Source of the DNA: Clostridiaceae bacterium Marseille-Q4143
Lineage (GTDB): Bacteria > Bacillota > Clostridia > Lachnospirales > Lachnospiraceae
DNA length: 64,000 bases
Direction: 5' to 3'
Assembly (NCBI GenBank): GCA_018228645.1
Contig: CP073693.1
Span: 310,001-374,000, forward strand
The notes below the pieces were generated by a model. It searched no databases. It saw nothing but the letters and a program-made list of their open reading frames with translations, and was not told the origin of the DNA. Positions 1 to 9,172 of the stretch are shown piece after piece. Numbering within the stretch: position 1 is the stretch's first letter; every line of letters begins with the position of its first letter. The position numbers and the translations under genes were made by a program.

Positions 1-858
1 TTTATAATCGTTGTAATAGACACCGGCACCCTGATAGCTCTCTCCTACACAGGCATAGTCACTGCTCACATAGAGCCGCCATCCATAGTCGGTCTGTTCA
101 CAGGAAGCCATCTCGTTGTCCGCCACATTGGGCAGGAGTACGATCGGATCACTCCAGCTTCCGCCCTGATCATCAGACGTCATGACACAGATCTTAGAAG
201 GACCTTTATCATAATCTTCCATCTCAAAGAAATAGTAGAGTGTCCCGTCAAGATACCGGATATCTCCATCTTCCAGATTCTGCTTTTTACTGATGATGGT
301 GGTCAGCGGTTCCCAGGTCTTCAGGTCTGCGGAGCTGTAGAGCTGTACAGAATAGATTCCGTTGTCCCCGTCCGGTGACGGATTGTTGATCGTTCCGTCA
401 ATCTCTGTATTGGTGAGGAGCCAGCCATCTTCCATCTTCACCAGAATCGGATCAATAGCCAGCGTATCGGTGGTCACCGCAATCCGGTCTTCCACCAGCT
501 GAAAATCAGCGGTCAGCTCCAGAATATGGGTTTCATCCGCATGATTACTGTAAGCGATGAACCAGTGATCTTCCGGCCCTCTCGACTCCACATCATCTTC
601 CATCACATACATCCAGGAAGCAGCCAGCCCGTCATAGGAAGCCACCGTCTTTCCTTCCAGATCCAGAATCCGGATTCCTTCATCCACGCTGGTGATAATG
701 TGATCACCGATGAATTTAGCATCCGCATTGTGGTACTGATTCAGCGTAAATCCATTCTGGGAAATACCGGTCTTTCCAAATACCAGAGCCAGCGCTGCGA
801 GCAACACTCCCAGCGCCGGTACCAGCCAGTTTTTATTTATTTTTGTACATTTCTTCAT
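1..858 (-). CDS. Membrane-anchored Asp-box (sialidase/BNR-like) protein, C terminus outside window
   Basis: 286 codons are visible before the frame runs off the left edge without a stop, so the C terminus is missing. Residues 1-10 are basic, residues 11-28 are one hydrophobic segment, and the remainder looks extracellular. Two Asp-box-like motifs (SSADLKTW and SDDQGGSW, the latter fitting S-x-D-x-G-x-x-W) and a regular strand pattern suggest a beta-propeller like sialidases or GH43 enzymes; the substrate is unknown. The ATG lies within the last codons of rfbB, in another frame and overlapping by 26 bases, so the two are probably co-translated. A link to surface polysaccharide is inference. 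Confidence 0.6.
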   Translation of the reverse strand, partial: MKKCTKINKNWLVPALGVLLAALALVFGKTGISQNGFTLNQYHNADAKFIGDHIITSVDEGIRILDLEGKTVASYDGLAASWMYVMEDDVESRGPEDHWFIAYSNHADETHILELTADFQLVEDRIAVTTDTLAIDPILVKMEDGWLLTNTEIDGTINNPSPDGDNGIYSVQLYSSADLKTWEPLTTIISKKQNLEDGDIRYLDGTLYYFFEMEDYDKGPSKICVMTSDDQGGSWSDPIVLLPNVADNEMASCEQTDYGWRLYVSSDYACVGESYQGAGVYYNDYK

Positions 859-1915
859 AGTATTTCTGATAGTCACCGCTGGTCACATTCTTCATCCAGT
901 CCTCATGCTCGAAGAACCACTGAATGGTCTTCTTGATGCCCTCGGCGAACATGGTCTCCGGATACCAGCCGATCTCTGCTTTGATCTTGTCCGGTGCAAT
1001 GGCATAACGACGGTCATGTCCCTTACGGTCAGTTACGTAGGTAATCAGCTTCTCGCTTACCAGTGCTTTTCTCGGATCACTGTCCGGAAGCATCTCCTGC
1101 AGAGTATCCAGAATAATATGAATGATCTCAATGTTCTGCTTCTCGTTGTGTCCGCCGATGTTGTAACGCTCGCCCAGTTTTCCTTTTTCCTGAACCATGT
1201 CGATTGCCTTTGCATGGTCATCTACATAGAGCCAGTCACGAACATTCTTACCATCACCATATACCGGCAGCGCTTTTCCCTGCAGTGCGTTGTTGATTAC
1301 CAGCGGAATCAATTTCTCCGGGAACTGATACGGGCCATAGTTGTTGCTACAGCTGGTAATGTTGCACGGGAATTTATAAGTATCAAAATATGCCTTGGTC
1401 AGCATGTCTCCACTTGCCTTGCTTGCAGAGTAGGGGCTGTGGGGAGAGAACGGAGTTGTCTCATAGAAATAATTATCTCCGTCATCCAGAGAACCGTATA
1501 CTTCGTCAGTGGAAACATACAGGAATTTTTTATTCTCCTTAAAGCTTCCGTCCGGCAGCTCCCATGCTGCTTTTGCTGCATTCAGCATGACCAGAGTACC
1601 CAGTACATTGGTCTTAACAAATACTTCCGGATTCTTGATACTGCGGTCTACATGGCTCTCTGCTGCGAAATGAACCACGCGGTCAATATCATTCTCCTCG
1701 AAAATTTTGGTAATTGCCTCACTGTCACAGATGTCTGCTCTTACGAAGGTATAGTTCGGATAGTCCTCTACATCTTTTAAGTTCTCCAGATTACCTGCAT
1801 AGGTCAGCACGTCCACATTGATAATACGGATCTCCTCGCCGTATTTGCGGAACATATAATGAATGTAATTGGAGCCGATAAATCCGGCACCGCCTGTTAC
1901 GAGATAAGTTCTCAT
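833..1915 (-). CDS. rfbB: dTDP-glucose 4,6-dehydratase
   Basis: Cytoplasmic NAD-dependent short-chain dehydrogenase that converts dTDP-glucose to dTDP-4-keto-6-deoxyglucose, the second step toward dTDP-rhamnose and other deoxysugars. The 360-residue length is usual for RfbB/RmlB. The Rossmann motif GGAGFIGSN is at residues 8-16, the T-D-E catalytic triplet (STDEVYGS) at about 136-138 and the Y-x3-K pair (YSASK) at 162-166. The frame is intact. rfbA, rfbC and rfbD are not in the window. The gene is followed, with a 26-base overlap, by the anchored Asp-box protein, which suggests a small envelope-polysaccharide unit continuing to the left. Confidence 0.95.
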   Translation of the reverse strand: MRTYLVTGGAGFIGSNYIHYMFRKYGEEIRIINVDVLTYAGNLENLKDVEDYPNYTFVRADICDSEAITKIFEENDIDRVVHFAAESHVDRSIKNPEVFVKTNVLGTLVMLNAAKAAWELPDGSFKENKKFLYVSTDEVYGSLDDGDNYFYETTPFSPHSPYSASKASGDMLTKAYFDTYKFPCNITSCSNNYGPYQFPEKLIPLVINNALQGKALPVYGDGKNVRDWLYVDDHAKAIDMVQEKGKLGERYNIGGHNEKQNIEIIHIILDTLQEMLPDSDPRKALVSEKLITYVTDRKGHDRRYAIAPDKIKAEIGWYPETMFAEGIKKTIQWFFEHEDWMKNVTSGDYQKYYEEMYKNK

Positions 1916-2031
1916 GAAATTTCCTCCATCATGTAAAATCTGTTTATTCTTTCTTCAGCAGCCGTCAGGGCAGAATACCCCCTTTGAACCCACTGCATTT
2001 GGTCTGATTATAGCATGATTTTCCCTGTCTG

Positions 2032-2199
2032 TCACTGTTTTTCATAAAAAACACAGCCCCTGGTCAGTTCCTGCTCCCCATCGCAGTGAATCAGATAGTC
2101 TTCTGCATCCAGAAACACGGATCCTCCACTGATTCGTACCAGCGCCTCTGCCTCCAGTGCATCGTCTCCGGCTGCCACAGAAAGAGTTCCGGTACAATA
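2032..2199 (-). pseudogene. Decayed fragment resembling a Cthe_2159-type carbohydrate-binding protein
   Basis: A 55-codon open stretch between rfbB and the GT39 gene reads TGTLSVAAGDDALEAEAL, then VRISGGSVFLDAEDYLIH, and ends at TGA. The GDDALxAEALVRISGG pattern resembles the repeated strands of Cthe_2159/DUF4353 carbohydrate-binding domains. Two stop codons (TAA, TGA) lie directly upstream in frame, and there is no ATG/GTG/TTG start with a ribosome site. I read it as the 3' scrap of a lost gene. The remaining intergenic bases on either side show only the sigma-A-like promoter of the next gene. The family assignment is from memory of the motif and is uncertain. Confidence 0.4.
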
Positions 2200-2240
2200 T
2201 TATCAATCATACAGAAGCTTTGTAAAGCCTTTATAAAGCG

Positions 2241-2269
2241 TTTACTTTTTTTCGTGACCATGCTATATT
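2241..2269 (+). promoter_or_regulatory. Sigma-A-type promoter of the GT39 gene
   Basis: TTTACT and TATATT separated by 17 bases, about 35 bases upstream of the chosen start of the glycosyltransferase gene. Confidence 0.55.
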
Positions 2270-2303
2270 TTTTGTAACTATTTAGATTATGAGGATTTAT
2301 TTT

Positions 2304-3797
2304 ATGAAATCATTTTATACACGGCTTCTGCGTCTGATTGACCGTCTCTATCCGGTTTTTTTCGCATTTTTGGCACTGATGACCGCCTTTCTTTGCTTCC
2401 GATGTCTTGGTATCAAGGCGATTGACTCCTGGGACGAGGCCCGCCATGGTATTTCCGCCTATGAAATGTTGAAGAATGGAAATTTTCTGGTAAATACCTA
2501 CCTGAATGAACCCGATTACTGGAATGTGAAACCTCCCGTTTCTTTCTGGAGCATTATGGCTGGTTTCACCCTGTTTGGCTATACATCAGTGGGGCTCCGG
2601 TTCTTCTCTGCCCTTGCCTATCTGATTACCACGGTCGTGACCGGACTCTTTGCCCGCAGATATGGAAAGCTCACCTCTCTGCTGGTTATGGCATTCCTGT
2701 GCGCCAACTATTTTCCCTTTAAGGCGCATCTGGTCCGCGCCGGAGACGCAGACAGCCTCTATCTTCTGTTCTTTACGCTGGCCATGCTGGCCATGTTAAA
2801 GATCCGTGAAAACGGACGTATGCTTTATGTATGCGGCTTGTGTTTTTCTCTTGCGTTTCTGACCAAGAGTTTCCATGCAGGCATGATCGCTGCCATCGGC
2901 GGACTCTTTCTTCTGCTGACCGGAGAATTAAGAAAAATGAAGCCGGGAAGATTTCTTCTCTTCCTTGGCTCCGCCCTGCTGCCTGCTGCCCTGTGGGCAG
3001 TCTGCCGTTTCCAGTACGACGGCTTTACCTTCTTCCGGAATATGTACGAAGCCGACATCGCAGGACGAACTGCCGCCGGAGGACTGGAAGGCCATGGATT
3101 TCCATTTTCTTTCTACTGGACCTCCATCTTCTGGAACTTTGACTATATCTACGGCTGGCTGACCCTGCTTGTGATTGTGGGGCTTATCTGTCTGTGTATC
3201 CGGCCGTTCCGCGTGAAAGATTTTCCCCTTTCCAACACAGATCTCACCGGACTGTTTCTGTGGTTTCTGGTGCCATTTCTTGGATTTTCCGCCGTGTCCA
3301 CCAAGCTCATGTGGTACGTCTACCCCTGTATCATACCCCTGTGCCTGCTGGCCGCCATTTTTCTGGGTGCCTTTCTCCAGAACAAAAAACTGCCCTGGTT
3401 TATTCTCTGCCTCGGTCTGTGCGTGGCCGCTGTCGGAACTGGATGGTTTATTCGGAACAATTACATGGACAACGTCCGCGGTGCCAGAAACAACGACCTG
3501 CAGACCTTTGTCATGGAACAGTTTGACCGGAACGGGCTTCGCACCGGCTCAACCGTTTATCTCGATGCCTATGACCCCTTCCTCTATGCAAATACAACCA
3601 AATGGGAGCAGAACATGCAGCTCCTCGGCATGATGGAAGGCGATCTCACCTGCCAGGATGGCGGCACGGAAGGCTTCCTTGCTGATTCCGATGATGCGCT
3701 TCTCATTCTGTCGGTACCCTTCCTTGCAGATCATCCGGAACTGAAAAACTGTCAGATACTGGCGGATAACGGACAGTATCTGTTGTTAGAAAAATAA
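2304..3797 (+). CDS. GT39/ArnT-like polytopic membrane glycosyltransferase
   Basis: Integral membrane glycosyltransferase of the PMT/ArnT superfamily, which moves a sugar from a polyprenyl-phosphate donor to a protein or lipid acceptor on the outer face of the membrane. The first loop carries the acidic pair expected of the family (DSWDEARHG, D44 E45), followed by the family-like NVKPPVSFW. About ten further hydrophobic segments and a C-terminal outer domain make up 497 residues. I start at this ATG because AGGA lies 8 bases before it; an ATG 15 bases upstream is also in frame but has no ribosome site. It stands alone, with its own promoter and a bidirectional terminator after it. Donor and acceptor are unknown. 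Confidence 0.8.
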   Translation: MKSFYTRLLRLIDRLYPVFFAFLALMTAFLCFRCLGIKAIDSWDEARHGISAYEMLKNGNFLVNTYLNEPDYWNVKPPVSFWSIMAGFTLFGYTSVGLRFFSALAYLITTVVTGLFARRYGKLTSLLVMAFLCANYFPFKAHLVRAGDADSLYLLFFTLAMLAMLKIRENGRMLYVCGLCFSLAFLTKSFHAGMIAAIGGLFLLLTGELRKMKPGRFLLFLGSALLPAALWAVCRFQYDGFTFFRNMYEADIAGRTAAGGLEGHGFPFSFYWTSIFWNFDYIYGWLTLLVIVGLICLCIRPFRVKDFPLSNTDLTGLFLWFLVPFLGFSAVSTKLMWYVYPCIIPLCLLAAIFLGAFLQNKKLPWFILCLGLCVAAVGTGWFIRNNYMDNVRGARNNDLQTFVMEQFDRNGLRTGSTVYLDAYDPFLYANTTKWEQNMQLLGMMEGDLTCQDGGTEGFLADSDDALLILSVPFLADHPELKNCQILADNGQYLLLEK

Positions 3798-3805
3798 AAA
3801 AGAAA

Positions 3806-3850
3806 ACCGCCCTGTTCAGAACATTTACTCCAGACAGGGCGGTCTTTTTA
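3806..3850. terminator. Bidirectional terminator between GT39 and DUF1540 genes
   Basis: Perfect ten-base arms ACCGCCCTGT / ACAGGGCGGT, with a T-run on the right and an A-run on the left, serving the two convergent genes. Confidence 0.85.
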
Positions 3851-3864
3851 CATCAGAAATTCAA

Positions 3865-4182
3865 TTAACATTTACAATCGAAAGTTGTACACTCCGTATT
3901 CTTGCAGCTGCAGGCGTTACTTCCACTTACGCGCACCTGATCAGCCGCGCACTTACAGGCATGGTTGTAGCAGCAGGATTCCGCATCACAGGAAATCTCG
4001 GTGGGTTTGCTGGGAATGCTGTCCGCATTGCTGGCGCCGTCATATTTGCGCTCGCGGAAGCTCTCGCAGCTGGTCTCATCCGTCACCTTCGCATTTTTTC
4101 CACCCACATGAATGTTGTCCTTGCAGCAGGAATCATCCTTATTGTAGGTACAGTTTACAACAGAACAGTCTAATCTTGTCAT
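3865..4182 (-). CDS. Double DUF1540 cysteine-rich protein
   Basis: 105 residues holding two DUF1540 modules. The first is roughly residues 4-45 (LDCSVVNCTYN...CESF) and the second roughly 63-105 (ISCDAESCCYN...CTTFDCKC). There are about 18 cysteines in regular C-x(4)-C and C-x(6-7)-C patterns typical of metal-binding knuckles. No signal peptide or membrane segment is present. AAAAGGAGGG precedes the ATG at good distance. The family is common in Clostridia and Bacilli; its role is not established. The gene is monocistronic, convergent with the GT39 gene, and separate from purL behind it. Confidence 0.85.
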   Translation of the reverse strand: MTRLDCSVVNCTYNKDDSCCKDNIHVGGKNAKVTDETSCESFRERKYDGASNADSIPSKPTEISCDAESCCYNHACKCAADQVRVSGSNACSCKNTECTTFDCKC

Positions 4183-4243
4183 GGTTTTCCCTCCTTTTGA
4201 TAATTACCACCTTAGTATGGGAAAAACCGTTTAAAAATATACA

Positions 4244-4283
4244 CGCAAAAAAGGTGGAACACATGTACTGCATTCCACCTTTT
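4244..4283 (-). terminator. Terminator of purL
   Basis: AAAGGTGGAA / TTCCACCTTT hairpin followed, in the minus direction, by seven T. Confidence 0.85.
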
Positions 4284-4292
4284 CCTATTTTT

Positions 4293-7200
4293 TTATTTGA
4301 AATATTTCACTCCGGACTCAAAGATCTTCAGATCCTGCTCACCGTAGATATTGATAGCTACTGCGGTGCCGCGTCTCTCGGAATGTGCCATCTTACCGAA
4401 GACACGTCCGTCCGGGCTTGTGATACCTTCGATGGAAGCGTAGGAACCATTGACGTTCCATTCTTCATCCATGGTCGGGTTGCCTGCCAGATCTACATAC
4501 TGGGTTGCCACCTGTCCATTCGCAAACAGTTTGTCAATCCACTCTTTCGGTGCTACAAAACGTCCCTCACCATGGGATGCCGGGTTTACATAGACACCGC
4601 CCAGCTCTGCACCTGCAAGCCACGGGGACTTGTTGCTGACTACCTTGGTGTAGACCATCTTGGAGATATGACGGTTAATGGTGTTGAAGGTCAGAGTCGG
4701 GGAATCCGGCTGCTGTCCGGTGATCTCACCGTAGGGAACCAGTCCCAGTTTGATCAGTGCCTGGAAACCGTTGCAGATACCCAGTGCCAGACCGTCTCTC
4801 TCATTCAGAAGCTTTGTTACCGCTTCCTTGATCTTCTCATTTTCAAATGCGGTTGCAAAGAATTTCGCAGATCCATCCGGCTCGTCACCTGCGGAGAAGC
4901 CGCCCGGGAACATGATAATCTGTGCCTGGCTGATGGCTTTCTCGAAGGCATCCACGGATTCTTTGATATCGCTTTCGCTTAAATTTTTAAATACCTTGGT
5001 TACTACATTCGCACCTGCGCGCTCAAATGCTTTCGTACTGTCGTACTCGCAGTTGGTACCCGGGAATACCGGGATAAATACGGTCGGTTTTGCCACCTGA
5101 TGTTTGCATACATAAATGCTGTCTGCCTTGTAGATCGGTGTATCCAGTACTTCTTTATTCTTCTCTGCCACGGTCGGGAATACTTTCTCCAGTGTTCCTT
5201 TCCATGCATCCAGTGCTTCCTCAGTGCTGATGGAAACATTTCCATAGGAGAAGCCGCTTACCGTCACTTCACCGATCTCGGTATAAGTGATAGAAAGCTC
5301 GCCAACTTTGCCTGCCGGAACCTCTGCCACGATAGAACCGAATCCAGGTGCAAATGCGTCTCTCGGATCCAGATTGTGCTCCAGTTTGACACCGAGTTTA
5401 TTACCAAATGCCATCTTGCTGACTGCCGGAATCACACCCTTGCCATCCAGGGCATAAGCAGAAACGATCTTTCCGGCCTTTACATCCTCAAAGAACTTGC
5501 CGTACTGATCCATGATCTTTTCATAATCCGGCAGATCGTAAGCGTCTCTATCGACTTTTAAGAGAACCAGCTTGTTACCGGCTTTCTTAAATTCCGGAGT
5601 GATGATATGTTTGTAACTTGCAATATCCACTGCGAAAGATACCAGTGTCGGCGGTACATCGATATCGTTGAAAGTGCCGGACATACTGTCTTTTCCTCCG
5701 ATGGACGGCAGTCCGAATCCCAGCTGTGCACTGTAAGCACCGAGGAGTGCTGCGAAGGGCTGGCTCCAGCGATGGGGATCCTCGGTCATTCTGCGGAAGT
5801 ACTCCTGGAAGGTGAAACGGATCTTGCTGTAATCACCACCGGTTGCCACGATTCTTGCCACAGACTCCAGCACTGCGTAAACAGCACCATGATACGGAGA
5901 CCAGCTGGACAGATAGGGATCAAATCCATAACTCATCATCGTAACGGTATCCGTATTTCCTTTGAGTACCGGAAGTTTGGCTACCATTGCCTGGGTCTCG
6001 GTCAGCTGATATTTTCCGCCATAAGGCATCAGCACGCTGCCTGCTCCGATGGAGCCGTCGAACATCTCCACCAGGCCCTTCTGGGAGCACACATTTAAAT
6101 CTTTCAGGGTATCCAGCCATTTTTCACGGATATCACCGACTTCTTTTCTTTCAAAATATTTCTCTGTCTCGGACGGCATGTCCACTGCGACAGAAGTCTC
6201 CTGATGAGCACCGTTAGTATCGAGGAAGGCTCTGGAAATATCCACGATCTTCTTTCCTCTCCAGGTGAGCACCAGTCTCGGAGATTCGGTCACTTCAGCT
6301 ACGCAGACAGATTCCAGATTCTCCTCTGCTGCATATCCCATAAATTCTTTGACGTCTTTCGGATCAACAACCACCGCCATACGCTCCTGAGATTCGGAGA
6401 TGGCAAGCTCAGTTCCATCAAGACCTTCATATTTCTTCGGCACCTTGTCCAGATCTACGACCAGACCGTCTGCCAGCTCACCGATGGCTACAGACACACC
6501 GCCTGCACCGAAGTCATTACATTTTTTAATGAGACGGGTTACTTCCGGACGGCGGAACAGTCTCTGGATCTTACGCTCCGTCGGAGCATTACCTTTCTGC
6601 ACCTCAGCACCGCAGGTCTCAATGGAAGCCTCGGTATGTACTTTGGAAGAACCAGTCGCACCACCGCAGCCGTCACGTCCGGTACGGCCACCCAGCAGAA
6701 TGATGATATCCCCCGGATCAGAAGTCTCACGGATGACATCTTTTCTCGGAGCAGCACCCATAACGGCACCGATCTCCATACGTTTTGCCACATAGTTCGG
6801 ATGATAAATCTCTTTTACATAACCGGTAGCCAGTCCAATCTGGTTACCATAAGAGCTGTAGCCGCTGGCTGCACCGCGCACCAGTTTTTTCTGGGGCAGT
6901 TTGCCCTTCAGAGTCTCAGATACCGGAACGGTCGGGTCAGCTGCGCCGGTTACACGCATTGCCTGATATACATAAGTACGGCCTGACAGCGGGTCACGGA
7001 TAGCTCCGCCAAGACAGGTAGCAGCACCACCGAAGGGCTCGATCTCTGTCGGATGGTTGTGGGTTTCGTTCTTGAAATTAACCAGCCACTCCTCGGTCTC
7101 CCCGTCGATTTCGACCGGAACCACGATGGAGCAGGCATTGATCTCGTCAGATTCCTCCTGATCCTTGAGTTTTCCTTCTTTTTTCAGCTTTCTCATAGCC

Positions 7201-8036
7201 ATCAGCGCCAGATCCATAAGACAGATGAACTTATCGTCTCTTCCTTTGAAAATCTCTTTATGGTCAGCTACGTACTGCTCATAGGTCTTCTCAATGGGTG
7301 CACGATAATATCCGTCTTCGAATTTTACATCCTTAAGCTCCGTAGAGAAGGTGGTATGGCGGCAGTGATCGGACCAATACGTATCCAGCACGCGGATCTC
7401 GGTCATGGACGGGTCACGGTTCTCCTCACCTCTGAAGTAGTTCTGGATATGCTGGAAATCCTTGAAGGTCATAGCCAGATTTAAGGAGCTGTAAAGTTCT
7501 TTCAGCTCTTCTTCCGGCATATTTTTAAATCCATCAAAAATCTTTACATCAGCCGGATCCTCAAATACAGTTACCAGAGTCTCCGGTTTCTCCATGACAG
7601 TTTCACGGGAATCTACCGGGTTGATACAGAATGCCTTGATGGAATCAAGCTCTGCCTCTGTCGTATTCCCTTCAATCACATAGATAACAGCGGTACGGAT
7701 CACCGGCTTTTCAGCGGAATTCAAGAACTGTACGCACTGTACAGCGGAATCTGCTCTCTGGTCGAACTGTCCCGGAAGGAACTCAACACCGAACACTGCG
7801 GCTCCTTTGGCGGTCTCAAAGCTTTCCTGATAAAGAGTATCTACCGGCGGCTCTGCAAATACCGTATGACATGCTTCTTCAAAAGTCTCATCAGAAATAT
7901 TCTCTACGTCATAACGGATCAGGACACGGACACCTGTCACGGTCTGGATACCAAGATAACTTCTGATCTCCTCCTGCAGCTCTTTTGCCTTTACTGCAAA
8001 CTCAGGTTTCTTTTCCACAAAGACGCGTCTTACCAT
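4293..8036 (-). CDS. purL: Phosphoribosylformylglycinamidine synthase, single-chain (synthetase plus glutaminase)
   Basis: Cytoplasmic enzyme of de novo purine synthesis that uses ATP and glutamine to turn FGAR into FGAM. At 1247 residues it is the long single-chain form, carrying both the synthetase and the class I glutaminase domain that many Firmicutes split into PurS, PurL and PurQ. The C-terminal domain shows the nucleophile in LGICNGFQ (C1088) and the H-x-E pair in MAHSERR (H1218, E1220). The synthetase half has the conserved TYWSDHCRHTTF and NHPTEIEPFGGAATCLGG stretches. No other pur gene adjoins it. It has its own sigma-A-like promoter and terminator. I saw no purine riboswitch in its short leader. 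Confidence 0.95.
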   Translation of the reverse strand: MVRRVFVEKKPEFAVKAKELQEEIRSYLGIQTVTGVRVLIRYDVENISDETFEEACHTVFAEPPVDTLYQESFETAKGAAVFGVEFLPGQFDQRADSAVQCVQFLNSAEKPVIRTAVIYVIEGNTTEAELDSIKAFCINPVDSRETVMEKPETLVTVFEDPADVKIFDGFKNMPEEELKELYSSLNLAMTFKDFQHIQNYFRGEENRDPSMTEIRVLDTYWSDHCRHTTFSTELKDVKFEDGYYRAPIEKTYEQYVADHKEIFKGRDDKFICLMDLALMAMRKLKKEGKLKDQEESDEINACSIVVPVEIDGETEEWLVNFKNETHNHPTEIEPFGGAATCLGGAIRDPLSGRTYVYQAMRVTGAADPTVPVSETLKGKLPQKKLVRGAASGYSSYGNQIGLATGYVKEIYHPNYVAKRMEIGAVMGAAPRKDVIRETSDPGDIIILLGGRTGRDGCGGATGSSKVHTEASIETCGAEVQKGNAPTERKIQRLFRRPEVTRLIKKCNDFGAGGVSVAIGELADGLVVDLDKVPKKYEGLDGTELAISESQERMAVVVDPKDVKEFMGYAAEENLESVCVAEVTESPRLVLTWRGKKIVDISRAFLDTNGAHQETSVAVDMPSETEKYFERKEVGDIREKWLDTLKDLNVCSQKGLVEMFDGSIGAGSVLMPYGGKYQLTETQAMVAKLPVLKGNTDTVTMMSYGFDPYLSSWSPYHGAVYAVLESVARIVATGGDYSKIRFTFQEYFRRMTEDPHRWSQPFAALLGAYSAQLGFGLPSIGGKDSMSGTFNDIDVPPTLVSFAVDIASYKHIITPEFKKAGNKLVLLKVDRDAYDLPDYEKIMDQYGKFFEDVKAGKIVSAYALDGKGVIPAVSKMAFGNKLGVKLEHNLDPRDAFAPGFGSIVAEVPAGKVGELSITYTEIGEVTVSGFSYGNVSISTEEALDAWKGTLEKVFPTVAEKNKEVLDTPIYKADSIYVCKHQVAKPTVFIPVFPGTNCEYDSTKAFERAGANVVTKVFKNLSESDIKESVDAFEKAISQAQIIMFPGGFSAGDEPDGSAKFFATAFENEKIKEAVTKLLNERDGLALGICNGFQALIKLGLVPYGEITGQQPDSPTLTFNTINRHISKMVYTKVVSNKSPWLAGAELGGVYVNPASHGEGRFVAPKEWIDKLFANGQVATQYVDLAGNPTMDEEWNVNGSYASIEGITSPDGRVFGKMAHSERRGTAVAINIYGEQDLKIFESGVKYFK

Positions 8037-8115
8037 GCTTCTCTACCTCCATCAGCTCATATGGTTCTATCTTACGGAGCCATAATCCTGCCCCGTTGTT
8101 CACATTGTTAAGGTT

Positions 8116-8144
8116 ATCATATCACACTTTTTCTGATTAGTAAA
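8116..8144 (-). promoter_or_regulatory. Sigma-A-type promoter of purL
   Basis: On the minus strand TTTACT and TATGAT separated by 17 bases, leaving a leader of roughly 75 bases. The leader shows no convincing riboswitch fold. Confidence 0.55.
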
Positions 8145-8199
8145 TTTAATATATGTTAATTATGTTATAAATTATACTAATAAATATAAGAAGACCGAC

Positions 8200-8235
8200 A
8201 AAAGAAAAAGGATCCAGATAAATTCTGAATCCTTT
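8200..8235 (-). terminator. Terminator behind tRNA-Gly
   Basis: AAAGGATTCAGAA / TTCTGGATCCTTT-type stem with a T-rich tail in the minus direction, directly after the tRNA. Confidence 0.75.
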
Positions 8236-8238
8236 AAG

Positions 8239-8310
8239 AGCACGAGACGGGATTCGAACCCGCGACCCTCGCCTTGGCAAGGCGATACTCCACCACTGAG
8301 CCACTCGTGC
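8239..8310 (-). tRNA. tRNA-Gly (GCC)
   Basis: The minus strand folds as a complete cloverleaf: acceptor GCACGAG/CTCGTGC, anticodon stem TCGCC/GGCGA with loop TTGCCAA (anticodon GCC), and T arm GCGGG-TTCGAAT-CCCGT. The discriminator base is T. CCA is not encoded and must be added after transcription. It is a lone tRNA gene followed by its own terminator, with no integrase or duplicated end to suggest an attachment site. Confidence 0.95.
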
Positions 8311-8395
8311 AAAATCTGTTGTGCTGTCACTGTATCAGCGACAAAACATATGATACCGGAAAACGGTACATTTGTCAACAGATATTTTTTATCTT

Positions 8396-9172
8396 TCAGA
8401 TCTTTTCACTTTCATTCAGGATCAGCAGGCTGCCCACATACATATTGTTTGGGAAATCTTTTTCCAGAATGCTGTCCAGTTTCTGGTATTCCAGGTCAAA
8501 CCACTGCTCTTCTGCGGTCACCAGCATATGTGCCAGGGCAATACCTGCATCAAAGAGATTAAAATCCTGCTGCATCTGATAGCCGATCTTTCCCGGCTTC
8601 TTCACAAACATATGAATTTTGCCATCGGTCACTACAAAACGCCAGGGCTGCAGGTTCATGGCGGAAGGAGCCACCCTTGCTACTTCCAGAAGTTTTCGCT
8701 GCACTTTGCCAAAATTTCCATGGACTTTCACAAACCGATTCAGTTCCATCCGCTTGAATGCTTCCCGATCCCGCTCCAATGGTTCTGCCGGGTAACCAAA
8801 TGCCATGATCATGACCGGCTCCAGTTCTTTTTCATCCTCATGCTTCACGCGGGCACCGCCCTGATAACAGCTGCCGATACCCTTTGTATGCAGATACAGC
8901 ACCAGCTGTTCCATAAGACATCCTGCATTTTTCCGGTAGTCCTCACAGATCTCCGAATAAAGCACCACATAATAGGGTGCTTTCACCAGAAAAAGTCCTG
9001 CCAGACGTTTGTCAGAGCCTTTTAAAATTTTCCATTTCGTCCGGATCTCCGGGCGGATGCCGACTGCATCCTCTCCATACTGTTCGATCTTCTCCAACAG
9101 TTTGGGATCAATCTCTGTATCCCTGTATTTTCTGATTGATTTTCTCCGAAAAATTGCTTCATACAGTGTCAT
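8396..9172 (-). CDS. Nitroreductase-family protein
   Basis: 258-residue flavin-dependent nitroreductase-fold protein. The N terminus (LYEAIFRRKSIRKY) is the usual FMN-phosphate-binding R-x-S-x-R segment, and the later part carries the family stretch around ARVAPSAMNLQPWRF. The segment between (residues about 70-150) matches the putative TM-nitroreductase subtype found in Clostridia. I start at the ATG giving MTLYEAIF rather than one 18 codons upstream, because homologs begin at this point and GGAAAGG lies ten bases before it. It overlaps the 3' end of pepF by 14 bases and is thus co-translated. Physiological substrate unknown. Confidence 0.8.
   Translation of the reverse strand: MTLYEAIFRRKSIRKYRDTEIDPKLLEKIEQYGEDAVGIRPEIRTKWKILKGSDKRLAGLFLVKAPYYVVLYSEICEDYRKNAGCLMEQLVLYLHTKGIGSCYQGGARVKHEDEKELEPVMIMAFGYPAEPLERDREAFKRMELNRFVKVHGNFGKVQRKLLEVARVAPSAMNLQPWRFVVTDGKIHMFVKKPGKIGYQMQQDFNLFDAGIALAHMLVTAEEQWFDLEYQKLDSILEKDFPNNMYVGSLLILNESEKI

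Noticed and set aside
905..1780. 291-codon plus-strand frame opposite rfbB
   Set aside because: Lies wholly antisense to a clear rfbB gene, has no ribosome site and no recognisable protein pattern.
2086..2277. 63-codon plus-strand frame before the GT39 gene
   Set aside because: No ribosome site; it runs over the GT39 promoter, and the better reading of this gap is a decayed minus-strand fragment.
3885..4982. 365-codon plus-strand frame across the DUF1540 and purL 3' ends
   Set aside because: Antisense to two well-supported genes and crosses their terminators.
8040..8115. Possible purine riboswitch in the purL leader
   Set aside because: The leader is only about 75 bases and lacks the conserved junction and loop sequences of the purine aptamer.
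8239..8310. tRNA-Gly as an integration site for a mobile element
   Set aside because: No integrase, no repeated 3' tRNA segment and no change of gene content on either side.
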